Source of the DNA: Plumapathes pennacea
Lineage: Eukaryota > Cnidaria > Anthozoa > Antipatharia > Myriopathidae
Direction of reading: 5' to 3'
DNA: 64,000 nucleotides
Assembly (NCBI GenBank): GCA_964036295.1
Contig: OZ038464.1
Span: 18,832,443 to 18,896,442 of the forward strand
A model generated the notes under the pieces. The model was not told where the DNA came from, made no database searches, and saw only the letters and a list, made by a program, of their open reading frames with translations. This document shows positions 36,901 to 60,500 of the stretch, piece after piece (position 1 is the first letter of the stretch; each line of letters begins with the position of its first letter). The position numbers and the translations under genes were made by a program.

Positions 36901-39900
36901 AATCCTCACTCTGGTGCTATTGTTCCTACTGCTACTTTACCTCTTCAACCACCTGGAAGACTTCAGGTATTTCGTGCGACGATTAAGAGAAAAACGACAA
37001 CTAGGTACAAAGGGACACGTCAACACTGCATTTTCCGTGGCGGATGGCATCAGGTTTGCACTGGACCGAGCATTTGTCGTGGAAGAGCCTCACGAGTTGA
37101 TTGAAGCCAAGAAGTACACGATTGATATCGAGTTTAGGGATCTCAGCCTGACACTCAAACGGGTTTGTTCGCCAATATTCAAAAGTGATCAACTTTAATT
37201 TTGTCTTTTGATTCCTCGTTGAGATATATATGGCACAATTTTGAGAACGTGTCATTTGATAGTTTGCTGATCATACAGAAAGTTGATTCGATTATTTATT
37301 TTCATTTACATCACTCGTACATTTTCTTACTGAACAGTTGGGATTGTTTGTATCGTTACCTTAGGATAGTAAAGCAGACACACTGACGTTGGTATTTTAT
37401 CTATCAGGGAGGGTTAAAAGTTCTGAAAGATGTGAGTGGAAAAATGATGTCGGGAGAGGTTACAGCGATACTGGGTCCATCCGGAAGTGGAAAAACAACT
37501 CTACTGAACACACTCAGCGGAAAAGCCTACTACGGGGTAAGAACCTTCAAGTCACGCAACTACTAAGTAACGTCACACGTTCACCCAGTCACATTATGCA
37601 AACACCGAGTCATGTCACACAATCACCGTTCCTCTGGAACTTTGTTTTCTATTTTTTTTATTTCAGACTCGTGAGGGTCACGTGGTGATTAACGGCTCCA
37701 AGGTGTCGAATCTAGACACATTCAAGACGGTCACTGCATTTGTACCACAGGTAAGATTATTGTTGAAAGTGATAACCATTCTTACAGGAAATGTATGAAC
37801 TCTCTGTGGTAGTTATAGCAGAATTTCTGTAGGTGAAAATATCTGTCGCCATACTACGTTTATGTGGATAGATGTTGAAAGGTGATCAAACCTTGATGGA
37901 CTGGAAGATGTGTAGTAGTAGTGGTCGTGTAGAATTAATAACAATAGTAGAAGTCAGAGGAAGTAGTAGTAGTGGTAGTCAAGTGGTGGCCGTGGTAGTT
38001 GTAGTAACAGTAGTCTAGTAGAGGGCCTAGATGGGGGGGGGGGGGGGGGTATTGCATAACACATAACAGTAAAAAATTCAGGCCCATAACACTTAACAGT
38101 AAAATATTCAGGCCCATAACACTTAACAGTAAACCCCATCTAGGCCCTCTTAGTAGTAGTAGCAGTAATAATAATATAATAATAATAGTTGCAGCAGCAG
38201 CAGTAGTAGTAGTAGTAGTAGTAGTAGTAATAGTAGTAGTGGTAGTAGTAGTAGTAGTAGTGGTAGTAGTAGTAGTAGTAGTAGTAATAGTAGTAGTGGT
38301 AGTAGTAGTAGTGGTAGTGGTAGTAGTAGTAATAGTAGTAGTAATAGTAGTAGTAGCAGCAGTAGCAGCAGCAATAGCGGTTATAGTAGAAATTTATTAT
38401 TAGTATTATGTGTGTTGATGCAGCGACCGTATCAGCGGTTCTCAGTTTTGTTAACATATTTTGGTGTTTTCTTCCTTATTTTTTTCATTCGTGATGACTT
38501 GGCTTTCAGGAGGACATCATGCATCGTAAACTGACTGTCCGGGAGACACTTCGTTATCAGGCAGAGCTGAGGCTGCCAGGTTCCATCTCAAGAGAGGAGA
38601 AGGAAGAAAAAACCGAACGGGTACGAAGTATATGTGTCAAACACATTATGAACCCTACATGCATACAATGATTTCTGCATTCTGATTGGCTGAGCGCACG
38701 TCAATTTATCCCAAACAGTGCAAAAATGTGTAATTAACAGTGCAGAAATGTGAAATTAAGAGCGCAGAAATTTGCAATTGAAAATTGCCGACAGCTGGCG
38801 CGCGTATTTGCGGCAAAGCCAAACAAAACAGAAAGTGTATTTTCATTCCGGGGCACAAACAATAGTGGCCCTGGTAACGGGGTGACCGTAAGGCGGGGTT
38901 CTACTAGACTGACTTTATTGTTCTATGTAGGTGATCAACCTGATGAAGCTGAGGCGAGTGGCAGACACAATAATCGGAGATGAGGTGTGTTAGGTCGGCA
39001 CAACTTCATATTTCACCAGATTATATAGGCCATTATAGTGCATAATTTCGTATTCCAGTAGATTTGCTCTCGAACGTCATTTCAGGTTGTAGATACAGTA
39101 ATCCTTTATTGCTTCGATAGCAGCTGCATAAAATATCAAGATCTGCTTGAGAATGTTCACAGAATGTGTTTTGGTTTTGATAGCAGCATGTCGTGTAATG
39201 ATTGGTTCATTCGTTTCATTTTAAGCTGACACTTGGTTTGGCTTTTCGTTTCTCAGGAGAGTAGAGGTATTTCTGGAGGGCAGCGGAAACGAGTAAATAT
39301 TGGCATGGAGCTGGTGTGCGAGCCAACACTATTGTTTTTGGACGAACCTACCAGGTTGGTGATATCACCTGACATACATCACATCACATCGCGTCACAAC
39401 TTATGAAGTCACATACCAGATCAGAATACGTCACATTTCATCACGATGTATCACATCACATCAGATCATGACCTGTCACGTTACGTCACACGCGTCACGT
39501 CACATTACGCGAACGTCATGTCCGTCACGTTTGTTCATGTCGTGTTATAGCATAACACACAACATGCCCATCATATAAAATAAGATGACTCAAAAACTTC
39601 ATTATATTAGATAACGTCACACATCAAGTTGCATCACGTTAAGTCACTTTCAAGTCGCACCACAAGTCCTGTCACGTTACGTCGCATCACGTCACGCACG
39701 TCACGTGAGGCAACGTCGTGTATGGCACGTTAGATCATGTCGTCATGTCGTGTTGTAGCATAACACACACACAACACGTGCATGCATCATTCCTTTTAAC
39801 CGACTCCTTGATTTTAATCACGTGATACACGTTGCAGTGGCCTGGATAGCAGCTCAAGTTTGATGGTCGTAGATTCGCTCAAGACTGTCGCTGAACATGG

Positions 39901-42900
39901 CCGACTCACGGTTGTGTGCATCATTCATCAACCGAGATATGAAATATTCAGTAAGTGAAAGAAACGACCCGTTCCTGCGTCTGACTTGACCGGACAAATT
40001 GACCATGATAGCTTGCATACGAGAACACCTTAATGTGGGGATTTGGGAACGAGTTCGTCGCTGGCTAATATATCGCGGGCGCATCAGTCTCGGGCGATAT
40101 CATGTGGCTGGGAAAAAAATGTGAATATATTTTTAGATAGGGAAGTTGTGATATTATTGGAATACATATATTTTTGTGAAGCCAATTGTGAACATTTTTT
40201 TATTCATTCGGCCCAGGTCAGTTCCACAAAGTGCTGTTTCTCGGCATAGGAGGACAGACAGTATTCCAGGGCACTGTTGACGAGGCCGAGAGCTACTTCA
40301 GTGGCCTGGGGCTAGTTAAACCGCCCAATGTGAACCCTGCTGACTTTTACATGGACTTAATTGATGGAACAATGAAAAATACCGACTTGAAATCAACCGA
40401 CCTGTTTAAAAAATGGAACCAATATCGTATAGCAAAATCACACACTGAGTTCGTCAAGGTTCTCGATATTGATGACGGAGATGATATAGTCACCGAAAGA
40501 GAAGGTTGGTATATGGAAAAGTAACAATAATTGTTATAGGTACAAAAAACCCTCTAATTGTTCATCAGCGTTTTCCTTTCTTCCTTTCTCGTTTTGTTTC
40601 TTCCTCCGCCTTCTTCTACTCCTGATGCTTCGTGGTCCTTTTCTTCTTCATTATCATCATCATTATCTTCTTATTTTTCATTATCGTCATCATCATCGTC
40701 CTCTTCCTTTTCTTTTTCATTATCATCATCTCCTTATTCATCGTTTAGTCTTTCCTGTATCCTGTATCCTGTATCCTACTATTATTCATCTTTCTTCATC
40801 TTTATTTATTGTTCAACTCGTTTAACTCTCTTCTCGCCCTCCTTTTCAGACTTCAAGCCCAGGAAGAGGCCTCATGTTTTTAAACAGTTTTGGGCATTTC
40901 TTAGACGTGAAGTTCGTCTGCAGTTCCGCATCATACGAACCTTGTTCTTGGACCAGTTTTTGGTGATGCTCGCTGGTGGCATTTTGGGCGCCGTCAGGCG
41001 AAACGTAAGGAAACAGATTATTTCAACACTTTAGTTGTAACATTTGCAGTTAAAAACAGCCTTATCCAAGTTGCCCTTTGAAATCCAGAGAACTGCCAGA
41101 ATCTGAAATCTGATTTAGGACAATAAGGAAGACAGACAGACATACGGAACTGATCCTTTGCTCCTTGAACTCTCAACAGGCGACGCTCCGTGAGTTTTAT
41201 CCAATAGGAACTCTGACGTCACTCTGTCTTGCCATTATTGCCATGTTGTCCGCCTCAAGATGTTTTGGGTTGTATCGACCGGTGTTTTGGAGGTGTGCAT
41301 CAATACTACTATTACAACCAACGGCGTCATCATCATCATTACCACATCACCATCACCATAATGATTATTATTATCGTCATCATTATCTTCATTATCGTCA
41401 TCATCAGCATCATCATCATTGTCATCATTACTATTTATCATCATTATCATCATTACCGTCATCATCATCATCATCATCATCTTCTTCTTCATACCATTAT
41501 GATCATCACCATTATGATCATCATCATGATTATGATCATCGTCATCATCATCATCATCATCAACACCAACATCAACATCAACATCATTATAATCACCATC
41601 GATCTATGGACTTGCCTGTTTTGATTTTCTTTCAGAGAGGCCAGTTCGGGTATCAATAGGCTGAGCTACTTTCTGGCCGTCATAATTGTTCAGATTCCAA
41701 TCATTCTTATCACGCCATTTTCCTTCCTGAGCTTGATGTACGCTCTTGTCGCGCCACGAGGTGAGTCACGACTTTCATGTGTTTGGTGCACGATGTGTTG
41801 CGTGACAAGTTAGTGCCCAGTATCTAATGGCGTATATTGCGTGACAAGCTTGATTCAAGTTCTCAGAACGGTAACGCCATCATTTTTTTCGTGTTTTTAA
41901 CCAGTAGCTTGTCACACTTTTTTCCAGGTAAGTTCGTGGATTTTTACATCGTGGTGCTTGGACTGCAGTTTGCCAGCACTGGCTCGGGTTACATGTTGTC
42001 CACCATCTTCAACCCCAAGAGTTCGCAGATAGCGTCCGTCGTGTTCGCTTTTATCAACGCTGTCCTGGCAGGTAGGTATCACCACCATCAATATAACATT
42101 TATTTATACACGATAAATCAAAAGACACCGTAGCTGATGTGGTTGTGTAACAGCGCCCGATCTTGTAATTACGAGTATAATGATTACAAACAGACAGTGG
42201 AGGACACGAATTCTTTTTAGAATTTTTTATCATCAGTACGTTATACTTATAGTGATTTTTCCAAGCTCGTAGATATCACTTTTGCTTGTTATTGGCTGAG
42301 CCAACTGTCCGGTTACAGTGTCCGACTAATGATTGATACAGGGGTTTATGCACGAACCACATTCGAGGAACTAAGAAATATATAACGCGTCACCGTGTAA
42401 TATAGCCTCATCTAAACACGCGGGAAGTTGGGAGAACACGAGAGTAGCGTAAGGAAACCACGAGGCCGTCGAGTGGTTTCCGGCGCTACTCGAGTGTTCT
42501 CCCAACTTCCCGCGTGTTTAGATGAGGCTATATTACACGGGAACACGTTATAGATTTCTTTTATAAAATAATTAGCCAAGTAAAAAACATCGCGTATCGC
42601 GTCAGCGTGTAATATACTCTCATCTAACACGGTTATTTAGCCAATCAGGGCGCGCGTAGTATCATAGTTATTTTATAAATTGTAATATTTATTATTGGGA
42701 AGGCAGGCTGACGCACGCCTGTTATGTTCAGGTGGAATGCTCGCGCCTTTGCCAATTAGACCGCGCGTACTATCTATATCTTTTATTTCAGGGGACGCTA
42801 TCTGGTTGTGTGATCTGGACAACTACACCGTAATTGGCCCGATCTTCTACAACTTGTCTTTTAGTCGTTGGTATTTGGAGGGACTGATGGAGAAGGAAGC

Positions 42901-43072
42901 CCTGGAGTATTCTCGAGTCCTGGCCCCGTATGTTCACCACACAATCAACGAGAACGGCTTCACTCTCGACAACTTCCCTGTTGTCATCGGGGCGTTGATT
43001 GGAATTGGCGTCGGCTATCGAGTCATCGCATTCCTCTGCCTAATCTTTATTAACAGAAAAAAACAAGTTTAG
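30998..43072 (+). CDS. ABCG half-transporter, cysteine-rich WBC30/ABCG24 type, gene B
   Basis: Seventeen exons join in phase: 30998-31091, 35527-35766, 36169-36254, 36355-36567, 36839-37162, 37408-37536, 37667-37750, 38510-38620, 38931-38984, 39257-39354, 39838-39950, 40217-40504, 40850-41004, 41180-41292, 41636-41760, 41928-42071 and 42792-43072 (883 residues). It is nearly identical to gene A with every ATPase motif intact. Differences seen: the signal region starts [20 protein letters not shown] (A has [20 protein letters not shown]); the head has [11 protein letters not shown] for [11 protein letters not shown], adding a cysteine; and GSKVSNLD replaces GSEVSNLD near the ATPase. Intron 1 is 4.4 kb against 1.8 kb in A because of two insertions. 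The extra lysine inside the signal peptide could weaken secretion of the head. Confidence 0.93.
32161..32817. mobile_element. Foldback element in intron 1 of gene B, absent from A
   Basis: Unit A reads ACCATTTATCAATACC without a break, whereas B carries about 657 extra bases here. The ends are imperfectly inverted (TTACAATAACACGTCAGTT, and ACTGACGTCAATTTGTTAA). The motif AATAAGAGGACAGACACAT occurs near both ends. There is no transposase frame. The exact target duplication is unclear because the site is T-rich. Confidence 0.75.
32631..32813. repeat. Near-perfect long palindrome
   Basis: Arms of about 85-90 bases (CAAATTGACGTCAG at 32631, CTGACGTCAATTTG ending at 32813) fold around a GC-rich centre (ACTCGGCGAAGCGCCTCGT). 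Each arm carries TGACGTCA and GGATCCAC. It forms the right part of the foldback element. Confidence 0.85.
33220..35376. mobile_element. 2.16-kb non-autonomous element, TGTA...TACA ends, 4-bp target duplication
   Basis: GCGG flanks both ends (33216-33219 and 35377-35380), and unit A has a single GCGG at the empty site (18741-18744). The element begins TGTAGTGGGCAAAATTG and ends AAAGACTCTTACA. Near both ends lie inverted arrays of GCCCGGG/GGCATTTTTGCC motifs (about 33230-33350 and 35225-35357; roughly 36-bp units on the right). The interior has no long open frame. TGT/ACA ends with 4-bp duplications suit Ginger-type DNA transposons; a solo LTR (TG...CA) is the alternative, though the terminal inverted arrays argue against it. 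Confidence 0.88.
38018..38360. repeat. Foldback plus GTA array in intron 7 of gene B
   Basis: The short foldback (with a long G run near 38033-38049) is followed by GTA and GTAATA repeats with GCA variants. It corresponds to 21390-22830 in unit A but lacks both MITEs. Confidence 0.85.
41322..41600. repeat. CAT/ATC array in intron 14 of gene B
   Basis: Triplet repeats like those in gene A with different lengths and interruptions. Frames through it are not coding. Confidence 0.85.
42394..42539. repeat. Long hairpin in intron 16 of gene B
   Basis: Same 146-base length as 26921-27066. The stem stays paired although both arms differ from A at the partner positions 42433 and 42500. Confidence 0.9.
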
Positions 43073-44229
43073 AAGGATCATGCGGAAACGTGTGACACGC
43101 AGGGCCCCCTTAGTTAGGCCCCGAAACACTCGGAATCAGTGCCGGTGCGCGCGCATTTCGTAACGATCCGTTTATGGGAAACGGTTAACCTGGGGGATTC
43201 TCGCGTCGAAATACTATATATAAACGGCTCGCTTGGATATATAAGGAAATGTACTAATAGTTGGTGCGCCCAGGGTGACTCTGGTAGTATTTGCTTACTC
43301 AAATTTATAAGACGGATTAAGACACCAAAACCTAGAGATAAAGAGACCAGAAGGCAAGTCACTGTTGTTGAAGAATTGACGGCTCTACAACGGGAGACGA
43401 CTACTGTTTTGAGATTTTAGAGAGAGGAGCATAGCTACGACGTAAGGCCGAGACTTTGTGCCCGAATCAGTGATTCATCCCGCTCACCAGTATTGATCAA
43501 TCGGTCCATTTGCTATACTTACTTTCTTGTTTTCGTGTTCATAATAATTTTAAAGTATATTTTTCTGGAAGCACTGTTATAAGCCGTGAAGCGAGCGGGA
43601 CGACAAGGACATTAACGTCACATCTATGTAAATTTCATGATCAATAAAATCTTCCATACATTTGGACTAGTCAAACTTTTGACTTGCTCTATACGCCACT
43701 GCTCCATGACGGGACGGCATGGGACGGCATGATGGGACGGCAAGTACACTTGAATGAATGAACAACTTCATTTATGTGTCAAAATTTACATAGCCGAGAG
43801 TAAGAACTCTTTACTAATTGGGGACACCTAACTTATAATCTACATTCAAAATATCTAACCTAAAATCTAAAATTTAATCACCTTAATACTAAAATACTAA
43901 TTATCAACACAACAATATTATAATCTACATTAAAATATCTAGCCTAATATCTGAAATATTTTGCACTTTTAAACAAGCAATTGAATTGTGTCTTAAAATT
44001 TCTCTCTGATGTAGTCAGTTACGCCTCGATTTAGCCGCGAAGTAATTTCTGTGAGTGGTTGACTAGTTTTCATTCCTTCTCGGCTGACTGCATAATCTCG
44101 TTCCAGGCTCTTTCCTCTTCGGGCGGTGAACGAGGTTGCATACATGCACGCCGTGTTCGTGATTCCAGAGTTCTTTGTGTTTCTTGATCACCGGATATGG
44201 CAGCTTGAACCAGACTTAAAAAGCCGGCC
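43073..44229. other. 3' flank of gene B and promoter of gene C
   Basis: AATAAA at 43643-43648 should end gene B transcripts. Homology to the gene A flank ends at 44009. After it, TTCTCGGCTGACTGCATAA resembles the promoter region of A and B (TTTTCGGCTGACTGCATTA), so this is the gene C promoter. The CRE palindrome is not preserved. Confidence 0.7.
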
Positions 44230-56471
<12,242 letters not shown>

Positions 56472-57584
56472 AAGGTGACATACAGAACCCACTTAGTAGG
56501 GCGCCAACGTTAGGAACTGTATCAATCGACTAGGGTACCCTGGACAACCTCCTCTGTCAGAGTCACCCTGGGCGCGCCAACTATTCATACATTGTTTTGT
56601 ATTTCTTTATAAATTGAAGCAAAGTTTGCATGAGAAACCACAACTTCTCTCGGGGTGGCTGTCCCTGGCGGAAGGGGTAATTTATGTAAACGGATCGCTT
56701 CGATGTATAAATAGTTGGCGCGCCAAGGGAGATTTGTAGAGCACTTGCTTATTCATACTAAGTCGTTATACGACGCACTATCAAGGCACCGGAACGAAGA
56801 GATAATAGAGACTAGAACAAGTAAAGGGAATTCATATTTGTTGTAGAACGATTGTCGGCTCCACAACGCGAGACGACTCCTAACTTGAAATTTAAGCATC
56901 TTTTGAAAGCACCTGGACGTATCACTCTATATGTGTTTCAGTCCGTACTTTTTGTGGCATACGTGCGAAGGTCGAAATTCAATAAGTACTCTTGTAGAAG
57001 GACATTTCCAATGAAGCACGGTTGCAATGATGTCTTGCAACAAACGAAAGGATCTTTGCATGCTGTAAAGCACAATTATTATTTTTACTCTAAAACGAAT
57101 AAAGGTCGATAGTACGGCAAAAAAACAACAAAAAAAAAACAACAAAAAAAAAACACACACACACACACAGATCTCCGTTTTTGTCAGCATCATGCTTTAA
57201 TACAGGGGCCAGCATTACACTTTATTCTATTAAGTCCTGTTTTCTTTATTAGCTTTACTAAATCTTTATCAATACAGAAGCCATGGCTAAATCGCTCAAA
57301 ACCTTGAACGTGAAAAGTAAACAAGAACTGAAGTCGCCAGCAAGCCGACTCCACCATGCTCGCAAGTTCTTAGATGTTTTTACAAATCCTTCCTTTTCTT
57401 CAACGGAAAAAAAAACTAATTCCAACGGGAACTTTTTGAATTAAGTTAAACGGGGATGAATATGTACACTTAGAAGAGCAGCCTGTACGGGGAAAAAGAA
57501 CAGCTTGACAAGAACCCTCTTGGGTAAGTGGCACTCCTTGAGTTTCGTGACCTTGATTCTCTCGAGACGTCCGTGTCTTTGTGG
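56472..57584. other. Convergent 3' region between ABCG gene C and RNF2
   Basis: AATAAA at 57098-57103 is the likely gene C signal. Minus-strand AATAAA complements (TTTATT) at 57221-57226 and 57245-57250 serve RNF2. GGCGCGCCAACTATTCATAC at about 56570 and its near-complement at 56702-56724 form an inverted repeat. No gene is seen here. Confidence 0.65.
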
Positions 57585-60500
57585 TCACGACTGCTTGGTT
57601 TTTGCATAGTACATCTCCAGCGGCTTGTTCACTTTCCAGTACTAGAATTACAAGGATAAAATGTATGAATGCAACGGGCAAGTGCTTTGTAGTACAGTCA
57701 ACTGCCTCTAAGACGGACACACTCGGGACCAGCTCCAACTGTCCGTTTTGGACAAGTGTCCGTCCAAAAGAAAGTTCAGTCAGAGTGCATGACTGAAGAA
57801 GAGCCAGGGACCGCTCCTATACCAAGTGTCCGTCTTACAGAGGTGTCCGTCCTAGAGGGGTGTCTGTTAAGAGGGAGTTGACTGTAATGGTATAAAGCAA
57901 CGACCAAGAAGCCAAGGGGATGATGACAATGAGGATGGTGACGATGACGACAACAACTACTATAGGTGAAAACCACAAAAATGTACGTACCTTCTCATTT
58001 ACAGCGTCTAGCATCATGGACCCAGGAAGTTGCTGAAAGAGACAAAATTGTATTCCATGTAGTCCATTCACAGAGTGGTTACCAAAGTAAGTACACAGCC
58101 AATCACGAAGGCTAGAAGAAAACATTTTTAACCAACCAGAAGCCAAAGTATTTTGCGTTTGGTTTTACTTTGAAGAAGAAACCAATCGCAAGAAATTGCC
58201 GAGAAATTGCCACTTGCTCGCTTGCGTGAGAAAATCGTGATCGGGTTTTGCTTTTGTTCCTGATTGACCAAAAAGCTGCTAAACTTTTTTGATCCAATCC
58301 GAAAGCGCAGCAAACGCAAAAACAAGTCAACCACACGATGACTTTATAGTCTATAGTAATGCACCACGTAAGTGTACTTTAAATTTCAATAGAGATCACG
58401 TGTTCTTACTGTGTACTGCCCCGGTGTACTGGCGATGTAAATCGTGAAGGCGGGAGGAGCATCCAGACTTTCTTCTTGAGTAGATGACCCTAAAAACGAC
58501 AGACATAGATGTACAGACAAACATGTAAATAGTTACGTATAATTTCGAGCGTTAGCTCTTCGTCGGATGAAGGGCTAACGCTCGAAACGTAATCTTAAAT
58601 TTTTTAACGGCGTCCACTTTTCACACATCGACCTTGATTCATGATACGTCTTTCTTCACGCCGACTCAGTCAAGAACTTCCAGGTACTAGCCTTTTCCGT
58701 TGTCTGTAATGAGTCAATGCAACTTGTTACCTACCCTCTTGGTTCTGTGATTCTAAAGCCAGCCTCATCGACAGATACTTTGCCAAGTGGTCCACTGCAA
58801 AAAGGAACGACAAAACATAAATTCTTAGAAGTACTGTCTATAATTCTAGGAAGTACTGCTTCTTAGAAGGATGTTTAAATAACATAATTTATATAAAATG
58901 TAGGATCTAACGATGAAATATGATTCACTTCACGCATCTATACAAGTACAGCTATGTGTTTTGTCAACCAAAATCTAAAAGCTAAAGCAAACAAAATCTC
59001 AAATCTCAAAGCCACTACGGTACTTTATAAGCAGAATAATCAAGAAACAAACAAAGCAAGGCCCCATACCCGTTGCAGCAGTGGTGGTTTTGATGTAACG
59101 TGTTTGTTGTGCTATAGTTTCAGGATCGAGATCCTTTGGGTGGGGCTTGAACACAAGCTCAATCTCCTGAGGAATAAAAGACACAATGTTGGATTTTTGT
59201 AGCACAAGGTTTTGAAAATACTGTACTTATGGGGGCAGAGACTTACATTTACAACATCTGCTGCTTCTGTTCCTGCCTCTCCAGTTGAATCAATGGTGTC
59301 TGAGAAAAAAAAAAACAAAAAAAAAACAAAAAAAAAGACAAAACAAAGTATGTGGGGAATTTGTATTATGTAGTGAACTTTAAAGGAGATCAAGTTCAAG
59401 ATCAAGACTTACTTTCACTGGCATCTGAATCATCTGAAGTTGTCTTTGGCTTCTTGCGAATAGGAGCTGATGGCATTTCACTCCCTGAGGTGACAGGAGC
59501 TCCTTGGACAGGCTGCACTACAGTAGATTGACCTGAAAGAACATCAGACAAGCTTAATAGCACAATCACTTAATCAAAACCTGTCACAGGTTATGACCAC
59601 ATGTGGTTACTGTATACAGTAGTGAAGAATGTTTTATTGTTTAAAAATGCTTGCATACCTTGCTCCTCTGAAGAACGCTTTCGCTGAAACAGTACAAAGT
59701 ATGTTAGCACTGGCTAGTATGTGCACAAACAATAATGTATACCGTACTGTAGAGGACCACATGTAGTGTAGATGGGACACAACTTACTTTACACAGGGCG
59801 CAGAGGAGTTCGCTTGCTTGCCATTATGTAAAACCTATATATTGATAAAGATACCGCAAGATGATTTCATTGTGGGTGTGCAAAGGCATAATACTGACAA
59901 GATGCCTTTGCGCGCCTACGATGTAATCGTCCATCAGTATCCTTCATGTAAGTCAATACTTAGGGTTTTACATAATGGAAAGCAAGTGAACTCCTCCGCA
60001 CCCTGTGCAACTTACCACTCTTTGAGCCCGATTCATGGCTTGGAGTTTAAGTCCTTCCTCGATGCTGCTTGTCAGGGCTTGTTGGTTGTGGTGTTTGTTC
60101 AAGCGCTGAAGAACTTTTTCCTAAAAATACTAGTAGTTATAATACTGTAATTGTTCAGTTTCAAATGAAAATATTTGAAATACCGAGTAAGTGATAGTAG
60201 TGAGAAGCATTATAACAAACTGTAATTAGCTAACTAGCTTCATGTACTGGAGCTTAAATTTAGGCTGGTATTTGTCCAAATACATAGTACAGTAAAGCCA
60301 GCTTATAGAAAAAGGTTATACAGTAACACAGACAAATAATAGTATACAAAAATAAACAAGAAACAAAACAACAAAATGCATTGAATCAGCAATATACCCA
60401 TTCACCTACCAACATTCTACAGTACGTACTGTATCTATTGGTAATAGTATGGTACAGCTATTTATCTGTCTGTGGATATTTAAGTTACATTCATTGTTTC

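Larger units (their letters stand above)
28567..44009. repeat. Tandem segmental duplication, unit B
   Basis: This is the second unit, longer than A mainly because of two insertions in gene B intron 1 (32161-32817 and 33220-35376). It contains a broken espin exon 1, ABCG gene B and the shared flanking repeats. Homology to A stops at 44009; sequence after that belongs to the gene C promoter. Confidence 0.92.
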
